A stretch of 52,798 bases of DNA from NCBI GenBank assembly GCA_001687465.1, contig LVLI01000604.1, forward strand, positions 1-52,798. The letters run 5' to 3'. The notes under the pieces were generated by a model, which ran no database searches, was not told the DNA's origin, and was given only the letters and a program-made list of their open reading frames with translations. The stretch comes from Halocafeteria seosinensis. Its lineage: Eukaryota > Sar > Bigyra > Bicosoecida. The position numbers and the translations under genes are program-made. Below, piece by piece: positions 1 to 10,849 of this stretch (its first letter is position 1; each line of letters starts with the position of its first letter).

Positions 1-1450
1 CTCAAGAAACGCAGTTTTTCACAAATCTTGCCCTCTTAAAGGAAGGCCGCATGTTCCCGTCTTGAACTTGCTTTCTCGGTCAGTGCTCCTCCTGAAACAT
101 AGGGTATCGCATCTCTCGTACTGCCCGCACAGAGGTGTTCCCGTCAGTAGCTCAGAGGCATTTGTGCATCTCGCGATGTCTCGCTGAGATGATTACTGGA
201 GAGGTTTAAATCTCCCTGATTTCCTTTGATTACTTTGCGAACTTGTGGATAGCCTCGGGACCCGCCTTCTCGCTTGGGCTTGAAAAGGCAGTTATTGGAA
301 CAGTTCGAATGGAACAGCTTGGAATTCCAGAAAAGAAGAGCGCGCAACGTGTTCGTCCAAACCGTGGCGGAAGATGGGTTTATCCGTCGATACGCGTACC
401 ATATTCAGACACAAGTATATTCGGGCAATCTCGAGCGGTGACAAGTGGAAGGAGCTACTGTGCTCTTCCAATAAACCTGTGCGAACCTCCCAGCAGCAAT
501 GTTAGCGTCAACGCGCCGGGGGAAGCAGTATACGGTACGGCAAAGCGATTCCTCCTGTGGGCGAACCTGAACACCTACAGTACGTACAATTGTAAAGACA
601 GCAGCATAGACCGTGGAGAGCCGTTCCCCACTCACAGGCACCGTACATGAATTGGCGGTCGTATTCTACATTAACCCGGAGCTACTGGAAACAGGTGGCA
701 GCTACACCATTCCCCCAGCGCTAGTGTCCGGTCATTTTTCTTCTTCACACCTGATCAGTATGGAGTTTTGCCGCAACTTTTGCGGCCAATTGCGGAGGCC
801 TCAGGATCTCCGGTAGATGGTGCGTCACCCACCTCCTCCTGGTTGTGGTAGAACACCATCCAATGAGACCAGATCCGCTATCTTAACCAGAGCGGTTTAC
901 TTTGGTAGCCGTCAGTTTATACGATTTTCTTTCCAGTCCCTCTAGCCCGCTCCATCGGGTAATTACATGAAGCGGCGATTCTCCTGTCGCAAGGTGACAT
1001 TTTTACTGGTGTGCCTGAGGGAGGATTCGAAGAGCACTTTACAGATACCAACACATAGCATCCGAGCAGTGCAGCACCCGTATTCAGTACTTAAGTGGTT
1101 GAAGAGTTGAGAATTAGTCCTAGCAGCTTGCAACTTGCAGCGGGTGCCCGCACTAACGTATGTGTATTGAAACAAAGACCCAAAATGACGACGGCTGCAC
1201 TTAATGATAAGCGTAAGTAGTGATGATCTTACGCTCTTTTCTCCCTCTTTCTTTGTTTTCTACTCTGGTTTCACATTCTAAACAGTTTAGTCGTGAGTCA
1301 TACGCATTCGTTGCGGCAGCTCCCTGGCTAGTTGCGTAGGTTCTTAGCAACTAATGTAAAACTCACGGGGATAATTGCTTCAATGATACAGACATGTATC
1401 CTCGTTGATAGTTATACTGCGTTATTAATCCGAGTTCCCGCTGGCTTCTT
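1..1450. other. No supported gene
   Basis: I could not build a convincing gene here. The longest open frame is on + at about 243-650 (135 residues), without a recognisable motif. Short frames on the other strand overlap it, and no GT-AG pair clearly extends either. This may be intergenic sequence or part of a gene lying mostly outside the window. Confidence 0.4.
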
Positions 1451-3553
1451 TTATTGCTGAGGGAGAACTCTAAAATTCAGCGTGGTAGCCTTGGTCTGTT
1501 TCACAAGTTGATTGGCATGAGGGCATACTTTTGGAAATTGGGCGGGATGATATTTCAAGCAACACCCTGTTGCGCCAGCTGGTATCGCCGGAAATTGAGA
1601 ACTCGTCTTGGACTGGATAGCAACGTCAGTTCCGAACGCCGCGCCGGAAGATTCAGTCTTATCAGCGTGGTTTGGTTTTGCCACATGCCAAAGGTTTGTA
1701 CTTAGATTATTGCTTTCAACACATTTTGCATATGGTGTTCCGGCTGCATCCCAAGATTCCCTATGTGCTTCCCAATCAACGAAGTTGCTCACTGTCCAAT
1801 CTTTCAAGGGACCAAGGAGCTCCTTCACCTGCTGCATTTTAATGTTAACTGTGCTACTGATGAACTGAATGAACGGAATAACCTCATGCTGGAAACCATC
1901 TTTTGTTACTCTTCGAGGTACCCAGACACTGATAAACCGCGAACAATTCGGGGGAGGGCGACAAATGAGACGGGCTGCTGAGTTACTACGCACTGATATT
2001 GGCACTGATCCACACCTTGCATGAGGAACTCTTCGAGTGAGATGCGCCTCTGCGGAAAATGCTTTGGATGGTCTATGAAGCTCCTTCAGGGCATGCGCGG
2101 CCCGTTCATCTTCTTCTTGGCATGTCGAGTTTTCCTCGATACTGCCTAGCTCAGAACCTTCGATGAGAACTGGTCTATTGCTCAGTTCATGTTTGACACC
2201 CCGATTAAATGACGCCTGTGTGCCTGTCGTCCTATGAATAACCGGTTCTGGAAAGGATTGATTCTCTGTACTTAGGGGAAGAACCCGGGTAGTCTCATTT
2301 TCTCTGTGCTCTATAGCCGGTGGATACTTACCGATGACAAGAAGTTGCAAATCGCGAATATTGGTTCTAGCTGTGGTACAATAGCCTGCGGATTGCAAAG
2401 GCACACTGCCTCTATTTATTGGAGTAGAGAGCAAAGGCTGATCCTCATGCCAAAGCTGGAAACAGGTAACCATAACACCGTTGGTGACAAAAAATTATCA
2501 AGGTGATATAGCAATGTGACGATCGCATCTGCCATACCTGTACGCGATCTTTGTCCCAGCGAAGCATAAACGTAGTAGTTAAAGAGTCTCCCCGTTGAGC
2601 GCAGTGTCCAATCCTTTGAGTTATCTCGGACTCAGCGGTTCTTTCGTCACACACTGTGCTCAATCGCACCAAAAATTTGAAGGCCGTCAACGGTGCTAAT
2701 TCAATATCTATAAGAGGATAGACGTCGTAGATTACACCTCCAACAGTTTTTTTTGCAGCCGTGTAGCATACAGACTGCAATGGGCTGTAGAGACGGATAT
2801 GTTTCTTGTGATGTTCCCGAATTTCGTAGGAATCAGGCGAGGCGACAACGTCTCTTGTTGGAACATGTATCACACCATGTCGAACCTGCGCCCTTTGGTC
2901 TGGTTGTAGCTGCTGTGAGGGGACAGACTTCAAAGGAACTAACCGATCATGCGGGTCATTTCCGAATTTGTCTGCTCCTGGAGGTAAAACGTTGTTACAC
3001 AATATTCGATATAATTGTAGAAATCGACTTACAAATTGGCACATGCTCCTTTCCTGCTTGGTTTGGGACACTGCTCTTCAAATGCCCAAAAGAGTTCTGC
3101 CGGATGACACGCGAAGGAGCTGGATGCAACAGATCGCCAGATGAATACGTGCAAGTCTGTTTCTTACCCGGCTACGTTTTTCTTGGCGTTGCCGCTTGCG
3201 CACTTTGCCAGCGCACGAAGCACATCTTCTGCGTCATTCAAAATTCTTAGGCTCAATAAATATATCATCTGCAAGTAAGTCAGCATTGGTATACCTTCGC
3301 CATTTCCCGTCGTAGTAGAATACTCTGTGATTATGACCTTCGTAGATCTTTCTTCCTTTGCATCTGAATATTATCGAGCGGATTCAAAGTATTTGTAATC
3401 CGCCAACTCCATGCAAACTGCTTACTTTCGGCACATCCACTCCCCGTTGTTTTCAACCACGAATGAAGGTAACGTTTTCGGTGGGTCATCAAGCATCTCC
3501 GTAACTTCGGGATTAATCGAAAGCAACTTGGGTATCTCTTCAGAATCTTCCAT
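1451..3553 (-). CDS. Unknown protein with paired CxxC motifs, six exons
   Basis: I do not recognise the family. The model starts at the ATG at 3553 and uses exons 3426-3553, 3295-3363, 3168-3228, 3033-3096, 2538-2971 and 1451-2455, about 586 residues. All introns are GT-AG, 61-82 bp, and every junction keeps frame, which is strong support for a real gene. Residues about 40-75 hold a WMCRKC pair, a YYDGKW stretch and an RCASC pair followed by many Lys/Arg. That looks like a four-cysteine zinc ribbon next to a basic segment and could bind nucleic acid, which is inference. The rest has no motif I know. The 66-bp second intron contains an in-frame TGA and is a multiple of three long. The fourth intron ends in overlapping AG sites; the first would create TGA, so I chose the last. 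Confidence 0.7.
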
Positions 3554-5296
3554 ATTATCTTCTGTTAGACTACGATTACTCGTTTGTTATTGAATAGAAC
3601 CGTTTGGAGATTCGCCTCCCTTCCACGTTGTAAGAGTTCTACGGCCCTGGGAGAGGAAAAAATAACATAGAGCCCCTGATACGTATTTCACTACATATAC
3701 ATTCGCTATAACGGAGTAATAAAGAGAACAGGCGCCATTCATGAGTATTCCATGCAAAGCAGAATCTTTGTCTCGGAACACTCGGCGTACCGTACCAGGG
3801 CGAGTTTTAGCCCATCGGTGCGTATAGGTGCGTACAATGCAAGCTACCCCACCTAACATCCTACCCCGAAAAAAGCGTGCTTGCGTCATGCGTACACTCT
3901 TTTCCTGCCCACGCATAGAGTGGCACAAGCTGCGCGCGACCACGCAAGGAAAAAACCTCCCCCACACGTTCCCGCGTTCAAACTTCTGGGGTACAAGCAG
4001 TACTTACTGGCGGCTGTGACGGTACCTGCTGTTTCAGGTAGCACTTCTGGCTCACTGGCGCGTAAAGTGGAATGGTGGTCTTCAATCCCAATGCCGTGAA
4101 ATGAGCGTCATGTGTTTCATGCTGTTGTACGACACGCAGTTGTTCTCAAGACAAGGTGTCCGTGAGTCAACCTTTCATCCCGGGATGCCGGTAAGAGAAT
4201 GCATACATATTATTATAACTGACTGGCACTCCTCTCATTTCAGCTTTCAAGCAGTAATCGAGTCATTTAAGTAGAGCCAACGAACTCTCGATGCGGTTAC
4301 TCAGGATGCTACAGGAGAAGCGCTGACTAGTCCTTAATGGGTCATCATCCGCTGGGATGGCCCAAGTCCGATTTCCAGCAAAGAGCGATAATTGGCTTGC
4401 GGGCGTCGGCATGTAGCTCATGGTAATGTTTACCAAAATCGCTTGCCATTGCATATGTAAGGAATTTCCAAGTGCTACGTGCTAGAATTCGGACCTAACC
4501 TCCAAAAAAGAGCCACGCAATCAGGGGGCATTCGCCTCGGGGACCACTGCCTGCTTTTTATTATCAATGTTTACTGTACTTACCTGCAGAAAAAAAAAAA
4601 AAACCCTACCAGCGATAGATGCACATGTACCCTTCGGGTAAAATGGAAGTCCATTAAGAAACATACGGGTAGCGATCGAACCATCGCTGAACTGCGATAC
4701 GGAAGTCGACTTGAAGAGAGTTGATAATAGCGAGACGCGGGCCTACTGTAGTACCATTCCTCATTCGATAAGGTGATCCTCCTTCAACTCGAACAGTAAC
4801 CGCCCTGTGCAACCGCTCCCCACATTGTCTACTCATGTTTCTGATTTCCATGGCCACATACCGGTTATTCCGTTTCGTTTGAACACTTCTCCATAGCACC
4901 AACCCATGCGGAAGATTTTTTTTCCCCTTTGTCCATTTTCTGACATCACAAGATCTTTTGGCTGCAAGTTCTCCGTAAGCAAGGTGGTGAGCGAATCATG
5001 AGATTAAAGATTACCTGACTGACTTCGTGCTTCCATTGAATCCACCCCTCGGTCTTGTTCTATACTTCTTTCGCTCCTGTTTACTTGGTCATATACATGT
5101 AATGATGCTAGACTTCGCGGAAAAGAAGACAGCCACGCACAACAAGCTACCGAGAAAAATAGATGGGGCTTCGTTGAAGCCTATATGCACCGACAAACAA
5201 TGCAATAGGCTTTATAGTTTGACGAAACACAAAAGTTGACCATGAAACGTATCCTTGTCGTTTTGAAGACTCTGTTACGAAACAGGTCTTGTCGTA
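3554..5296 (-). other. Unresolved coding potential, possible multi-exon gene
   Basis: Several short open frames on - look exon-like: about 4000-4130 (ends at a GTAAGT-type donor near 4010), 4263-4454 and 4654-4902. A run of T followed by CTGCAG on the - strand at 4586-4601 looks like a splice acceptor. I could not join them into one frame, and no domain is recognisable. On + the same DNA shows an A run at about 4591. The stretch may be a gene in many small exons, a decayed gene, or spacer. Confidence 0.25.
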
Positions 5297-5697
5297 TTAT
5301 ATGTCTGCACAAATTTTATAGAAAGGGTCGTGAATTGCGTAAAATATAAAACACTGCGCTCTACTGACACAGTTGAATGGAGTTTTGTAACTGTGAAGCG
5401 CTGGAAAACGGGACATGATTCCAGGAGATTCGCTATGGTTGCGGTAGTGCGAGTCTTGATCCTTATCCGAGTGCCTGCTTCTTGGGAAATAACAAACACA
5501 TCTCGACATAAATACAGGGACATCAATAGATACATATCGCCAGGTACAGGTACGAGCATAGAGCAGCTGTTAGTCAGTGGTACAATAATCACTTACCGTA
5601 CCAAGTGGGATCCGCGGCCAGAGCTGGATTCCGGGAACTCCTGGAGGTGTACTGTATCTCCTACTCTTGTAATACGGAAACAGTGAATTTGCTTCCA
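5297..5697 (-). other. Probable coding exon(s), unknown product
   Basis: On - the frame from 5697 down to 5597 reads sensibly, with PPGVP and LWPRIPLGT, and ends at a GTAAGTG donor. The next 30 nt end in AACAG. After that, a frame of about 88 codons runs open to a TAA at 5297-5299 and ends in FYKICADI. A 30-nt intron is far shorter than the others here, so the join is doubtful. The upstream start is not found. It may be the 3' end of a gene whose first exons lie near 5.7-5.8 kb. Confidence 0.25.
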
Positions 5698-5772
5698 CTA
5701 ATTGTTATATCCCTTCCAACATTTATTCTTTGCTCCACTACCACGAGTAATTCGTATCGCAATTCCTCGCGC

Positions 5773-5791
5773 CCCGGGCTGCAAGCCCGGG
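5773..5791. repeat. GC-rich perfect hairpin
   Basis: CCCGGGCT at 5773-5780 and AGCCCGGG at 5784-5791 are perfect inverted repeats around a 3-nt loop, in otherwise AT-rich DNA. It lies about 120 bp before the start codon of the thioredoxin-like gene, so it could act in its promoter or leader. Chance is also possible. Confidence 0.6.
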
Positions 5792-5910
5792 CCAATTCAA
5801 ATCGGAAATATCAGAATCTCCAGTGTAAATTTCGAGGAATCGTAGAAAAAAGAATTCTACATTTTTCTTGATTAAGAAGTAAGCGAATACTTGTGACATC
5901 ACATAGCAGT

Positions 5911-6514
5911 ATGAGTTCCGATCAAGCAGTCTCTGTCTCCGGAATCGCCGAAGCTGCCGCCAAAGCAGCCTCCGAGAACGCAGATAATAAAGCACGAGGC
6001 AGTCCTTTTGTCAATCGACTGGAAGTAACGGATCCAAATGTCTTTGATCAATTCCGCGAAACTGCGGCGAATATTCTAAACGCTGAAAAAGGGAGCAAAG
6101 GAGCCGAAGACCGCATTTTTTGCCTATTTACGGGAGCCAAAGACCCCAGCACCGGCCAAAGTTGGTACGTTTATCAAACTTTCAAACCTTCCTACACTGA
6201 ATGGTAACAATTCCTTGGCCTGAAATAAAATGGAATGGTACGGATACAGGTGTCCCGATTGCGATAAAGCAAAGCCAGTGATTGAGGAAGCCTTGCGCAA
6301 AATTAACCACCCCATTGTGCTCCTGGAATGCCAGGTGAACCGAGACGAATACAAAAACAACCCGGAATACCCCTACCGCACACACCGCACTATCAAGTTA
6401 GAATCACTACCGACATTAATTCGGCTAGGCAGCTCTCGAGCAACCGCAAAACTGGGTGAAAGTGAATGTGCCGACCAGGATCTAGTGGAGGAAGTATTTG
6501 GTGTAGAAGATTAA
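5911..6514 (+). CDS. TXNDC17: Thioredoxin-like TXNDC17 (TRP14) family protein
   Basis: Cytosolic thioredoxin-related protein. The family reduces disulfides on small substrates and is itself reduced by thioredoxin reductase. Exons are 5911-6164 and 6250-6514, with an 85-bp GT-AG intron (6165-6249), giving about 172 residues. Splicing builds the family's active-site motif SWCPDC across the junction (TG|G TGT), which confirms the intron. An N-terminal LFTGAKDPSTG matches the family's YFTGSKD region, and LPTLIRLG is the usual cis-proline segment. The C-terminal ECADQDLVEEVF matches the family end. The first ~30 residues are an Ala/Ser-rich extension relative to the ~123-residue human protein. The ATG at 5911 is preferred to an in-frame GTG at 5893. 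Confidence 0.93.
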
Positions 6515-6596
6515 CCAACATCAAGAGGCAAGGTAACCATAAACAGCTTATTTTGGTTAGGGTTTTAATTTTCTGTAACTTCTATTTATATATCTC

Positions 6597-8673
6597 TTAA
6601 GATTCATTGCCTCCCTCCGCTGCTTTGGCATCGTCAGTGCTAGCTGCCTGTTTGTTTTCGCTACCTTCTTCTTCTGTTTGAGTAGCATTTCCTTCATTCT
6701 GTTCATTGGACTGACTTTCATTAGCACCTTCTCCTGAATCTTCTCCACTCCCTTTATTCGTTTCTTCATTAGGCTGACTTTCAGCAGCGTCGTCTCCTGA
6801 AGGCTTTTCTTGTTCAGCGTTTTCTCCGCCTTCTGCTTCTCCCGTAGCTGCAGACCCTTCATTCGTGTCTTGCTTGGCAGAAGCTTCTTGCTCATCTTCA
6901 TTGCCAGTCGCTTCATTTGTATCAGCAGCCGTTGTTTCTTGCTCGCCTTCCTTGTCACCTGCCTCAGTCGACTCATTCTTATCTCCTTCGTTGCCTGTCG
7001 ATTCTCCCTGATTGACCTCGTGAGCTGTTGTGTCCTCTTGTGTCTCTTCGACAGTGGTCGACACATCGCCCGCTTCCTCCTTTATAGCCGTGCTTTCTTC
7101 GGGAGCCTGTTCGTTATCGCCGGTTTCCGTAGGCTGCTCATTCGATGCTTCGTTAGCTGAGGTATCGGCATTTGTGTCTTCTGTTTTATCCGGTTCTTGT
7201 GTTTCCTGCTTATCGGTGTCAGCACCGACAGCTACGGACGTATCCTCCGTATGGGATTCAGCCGTACCGCTATCTGGCTGCGGCTCTCCATCACTCTCTT
7301 GAGAACTTTTCTTAGGGTGTGAATCGCTTTTGTCGCCCTCGTCCTTGCTTGACCTGGCCGAAGACCGACGGTGTTTTTCTTCTGTGGAAGACTTTCTAGG
7401 AGCGGTCGCACTAGTTCGCCTCGTGGCTGTGCTCTTTCCTTTCGGTCTATCGTTGTCGCTAGAGGCATCATCTGAAGACTCTTCTTCCTCCATAGGAGCC
7501 GCTTGAAATGTTCCGCTAACCGCTCCAGCAGACTTAGCAATTTCGCAGCCTGAAAAAGATCCAATATAATGACCGTCTTTATTCATACGTCCTATAAGAT
7601 TGAAACTTGTTGTGACACCATTAGAGCTCTTCAGTTGCATTTGTGTGCTAACTTGTCCGTTCATTCGTTGAATAGAACCTGTAATTTTTCCATCCTTTCC
7701 AAATGGTGCCAAGTCTCTGCATACACCCCTAAAGTAGGCTTTTCCTTTCGGGTAAAGCTCTAAGACGGCCCGTCGATGTGAGCCGGGTTTCAGTGTCGTT
7801 TCTGGACGAGTCGATCGACGTGGTTTCTTCCCTCCTCTTGCTGCAGGAGCCGGACCACGGAATGCATCAGCCGGTGCTGCCTTAAGGGGAGGACCGACGT
7901 TGGGTGAATTTTTCATGTCCACCACATGGAATGTCAACGTTATCAGCCAGTTCCCAGAAAATTGAACATGGTTCAATGCCTCCACGGCCTCTTCCATGGA
8001 AATTTCCTGAATTCCGTGAGCGGCACGCGCTGCTTCATGTGGGCTCTCGGAAACAGTAGTTCCTTCTTCATGGGACGAGGTGGAAGTTTGTTTCTCCGAG
8101 ACTCGCAGATCCCCCATGCTCTCTTCCGTCTCCTCCTCTTTGTCGGCCTCATCCAAACCGCGCTCATGGGCAAAGCACCAGTCGCAAACACTGTACAACG
8201 AGTGGAAACATGCCAGTCAAGCCTCTATTACACTCTGCGGATAAATCTTACCGTTTCGGTTTGCCGCTTCGGGAGAGTTCCTCCATCAAAATTTGGTTAT
8301 TGCAGCAACTTCCACAGAAAATCCGGCCGCACATCTGGAGAGAATAAAAGAGACGGAACGATGTAAAAAGACCGAAAATGGGCCAGTATGGCGTCAGCTA
8401 CACACAATGGACCCAACCGGGCGACGTTGAACTTTGGCGCGGTAAAAAAAAAAAGTCAAGGCGATTTTGACGTACTCTGCAGTGGTGTTTGCGGACAGTA
8501 AAGCTGAATTTGGCTTCGCATTTGCGGCAGCAATGTACATCGCCGTCATTCTCCCAGAAGCCTGTCGCAGACTGCTTCTTGGACTTATACTTGCTCAACG
8601 GACCTGAGGGGCCAGATCCCCCACCCTTGGATCCCGTCTCCGGGGAGGATTTAGAGGCAGAAGCTTCAGCCAT
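6597..8673 (-). CDS. FYVE zinc-finger protein with long acidic C-terminal tail
   Basis: Likely binds phosphatidylinositol 3-phosphate on endosomes, as FYVE domains do. Exons are 8476-8673, 8252-8334 and 6597-8190 (introns 141 and 61 bp, GT-AG, frames consistent), about 624 residues. Splicing assembles a full FYVE finger at residues about 39-100: WENDGDVHCCRKC, then the signature RKHHCR, then MCGRIFCGSCC, and RVCDWCF after the second junction. All eight zinc ligands are present. Residues about 150-320 form a second region rich in Gly and beta-prone segments (GKITGSIQRMNGQ, GHYIGSFSG), which I cannot assign. From about residue 330 the tail is Glu/Asp/Ser/Thr low complexity with repeated EE, DT and NE blocks, probably disordered. 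The start at 8673 is the first ATG of the FYVE frame. The housekeeping thioredoxin gene ends 82 bp away, convergently. Confidence 0.88.
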
Positions 8674-9453
8674 CTTTTTTGTTGTTTTCGTCAGTACGGG
8701 CGCGGTGGCCGGTCCGGGCGCTTTGGGCTTTGCTTGTCAATACCAACTCAATGACGAATGTGAGTGGCAAAAATCGTTGAACCGAAAGGCACAACGGGAT
8801 ATACATCAACAACCTCTTTGGAACATTGCGGTATGGCTCCAAACAACGTGTCCGACTTGGAGCGGACTTCCCCCGTGGCACCGTGCCATGGTGGGGGCCA
8901 CAGTGGCGCCACCCGAACTTCCGCGACAATTGCTCGTACTTCAACTTCATGTTGCCATCGCGTATACACTTACAACGATATTAGGATTTTTTTCTTCCGT
9001 ATGTGCTGGTTTATAATAGACAATGCTCCTAGTGCTGTCTTTTGATCGGGTGTATTATTTGCCATAGAAGAACATAAAGTGGTCGCATACGGACCTCACC
9101 TGACAGCATGTTGAAGTTCGAACTTCAACATGGAATGCAATGGATTATCCCGGCCATTCACAGTATATATACAAACCCAACGAGGATGGTTTTGACGTTG
9201 ACCACCTCTTATTTAGTGATTGGGTAGTGTGCTATGGCGTACAGGATCAAACAAACTAGTACCGATAGTTGATTGAACCGCAGCACTGTTTGTGAAGGTG
9301 AAAGACGGTATGGGCTTCTTACGATATTTACAGCCCATGAAAATGCATTGTAAACTGTCAAGTGTAGCGGAATGGAAGGAGGAATGAACCTATGGTACAG
9401 TCAAAGAGAAAGGAAGAAACTCATCTGTAGTAATTTGGAGGAAAATCCAATCA
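8674..9453. other. Intergenic stretch, 5' side of the FYVE gene
   Basis: There is no gene I can support. Short overlapping frames exist on both strands at 8690-9045 but carry no motif. The interval contains the 26-bp palindrome at 9107-9132 and probably the promoter and leader of the FYVE gene on -. Confidence 0.4.
9107..9132. repeat. 26-bp perfect palindrome
   Basis: The half-site CATGTTGAAGTTC (9107-9119) is followed immediately by its exact reverse complement (9120-9132), with no spacer. It could be a dimeric regulator site or a cruciform. It lies about 430 bp before the FYVE start codon and about 320 bp before the GLUG-like remnant. Confidence 0.85.
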
Positions 9454-9920
9454 GTGGTCCGAGCACGTTCGGCACGCAAAGATGGTGAAGTACGTATCAC
9501 AAATTGCTACACCATAGGGGATATTCAGGGCGACCGAGCTGGAGGCGTTACAGGAGGAACAGGTACCGTACAAATTACTGCTACGTATTCATCGGGAACA
9601 CTCGAACCCAAAACCCTGGTGGGATCGCTGGAAGTACAGTAAGTGAAGTTACTGGTGCTATACACGTTAACCATTCGGTGTACAACAATACTGATAATCA
9701 TCACGATAATTCGGTGCTAGGTGGAGAGGTTACAGGGATGCTCTCTGTTTTACTTCACTGAAATAATCTCAGGCAATCTGGATGACATACGAGGTCAACT
9801 ACAACTGTATACCAGCACAACCATATCCGGCGGTGGGATAATGCTGCATGGGTTCTTAATGGTAGTCAGAAACCGCCGATTTTGTTTCCAACCATCCACT
9901 GCATTTGGCAACATCCAGTA
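9454..9920 (+). pseudogene. GLUG-like repeat protein remnant
   Basis: Two overlapping frames on + together read like an extracellular GLUG-type beta-helix repeat protein. At about 9490-9615 there is NCYTIGDIQGDRAGGVTGG. The next frame, about 9613-9740, has GGIAGSTVSEVTG and GGEVTG. At about 9833-9890 a third frame has WDNAAWVLNGSQKPP, a shape often seen at the end of such repeats. GLUG proteins are usually surface or adhesin-like. The frame changes without a clean splice pair for every step, so decay is my first reading. A GTAAGT donor at 9640 and an AG at about 9720 mean an intron cannot be excluded. No start or signal peptide was found. Confidence 0.35.
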
Positions 9921-10410
9921 GTCCAATACCTTCTAGCACCGCTGTTCCCGGGAGCCCTCGCCTTTTAGTCCCATCTGGCCATCTCGTGCTGCTCGGGCAG
10001 GGGCAGCAGCAATTGTACAACTATTGTGCTCGCTACATCGTACCACCTGGACAAGAATATTCGTTTTGACCCTTGAAGAGTTCTACCAGCACAGCGACCA
10101 AAGCGATAGGTAAAGAAGCGGAAAGAAAGAAATTCCAGCTTGTGAGGGAAAACGTTCGGAGGAAAATGAGTATCTTGTACGCAGTGGTACAATGACTATT
10201 CCATGTTACCGCAATGCCAACTTCTGGCCAGAGTAGAAGCGTGCCCTTCTCCGAAGTTTACTACCAATGGTAGGACCCTGGATCTGTAGTTCGGAGCACA
10301 CCAAGTGAAGCCGAGAAAAGCCGATAAGAATGAAGACTGCCCCCGAATACGTTCTCATGGATTTTTTTTTAACATGAAGACAGAAAAGCTAACAAACCAG
10401 AGTAGGATAT
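9921..10410 (+). other. Spacer between the GLUG-like remnant and the coiled-coil frame
   Basis: Short frames only, including one on - at 9965-10192 with no motif. A run of T occurs at about 10362. This may be intron or decayed sequence of the same locus. Confidence 0.3.
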
Positions 10411-10665
10411 GTGACTGGCACTGCTGATGCTGACCTCCATTTAATCCCACTCGGAGAAAGCAGGATTGCAAATACCACTTGCAATGTTTGGGCATACATC
10501 AGATACAACGGAACGAACGATTTTGAAATCCGTTACGAGGAATTTGCGCCGGTCTCCAGAAGCGACTTAGATACTGTCGGTAGCCTCCAGGCAGAGGTTG
10601 ACCGAGTGCGTGACGAAGTCAGAGCGGCAAAAGAGATCCCGGAACTCATCGCAGCAATGGTGTAG
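10411..10665 (+). CDS. C-terminal fragment with coiled-coil tail
   Basis: An open frame of about 84 codons ends at the TAG after 10662. Its first half has CNVWAYIRYNG and FEIRYEEFAPV, probably beta strands. The second half is a short coiled coil with SLQAEVDRVRDE and AAKE. The coiled-coil part closely resembles residues about 95-120 of the frame at 47391-47945 (see findings). The first codon is a GTG, so this is more likely the last exon or remnant of a larger gene, perhaps that of the GLUG-like repeats upstream. Function is unknown. Confidence 0.35.
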   Translation: MTGTADADLHLIPLGESRIANTTCNVWAYIRYNGTNDFEIRYEEFAPVSRSDLDTVGSLQAEVDRVRDEVRAAKEIPELIAAMV

Positions 10666-10807
10666 ATGCCGAGGGGGATTCAGGGTTATAGAGCAGTCGA
10701 CTGTAAGCAGCCGCGAGACAGCACATGGCATGATAGCTACGCCGAACCATTTGGGAAGCTCAAGTCTTCTTCTTCTTCAGGAATGATAAATTTGATCCGG
10801 TATAGAT

Positions 10808-10849
10808 ACTTCCCGGTCGGTGGGCTATTTGTCACATTTGTGTGTGTGT
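10808..10849 (+). repeat. Dispersed repeat, copy 1
   Basis: The core CGGTGGGCTATTTGTCACAT followed by a TG run is shared with copies at 21217-21293 and 47250-47306. This copy is the most diverged: the TTAAGAGGATG 5' part seen in the other two is missing. Confidence 0.75.

Noticed and set aside
3234-3236. In-frame TGA as a selenocysteine codon in the CxxC gene
   Set aside because: A 66-bp GT-AG intron of normal size for this gene removes the TGA and keeps frame, so recoding is not needed.
7030-7302. Valine/serine-rich ORFs opposite the FYVE acidic tail
   Set aside because: They are antisense shadows of the Glu/Ser/Thr codons of the FYVE gene and have no motif or start context.
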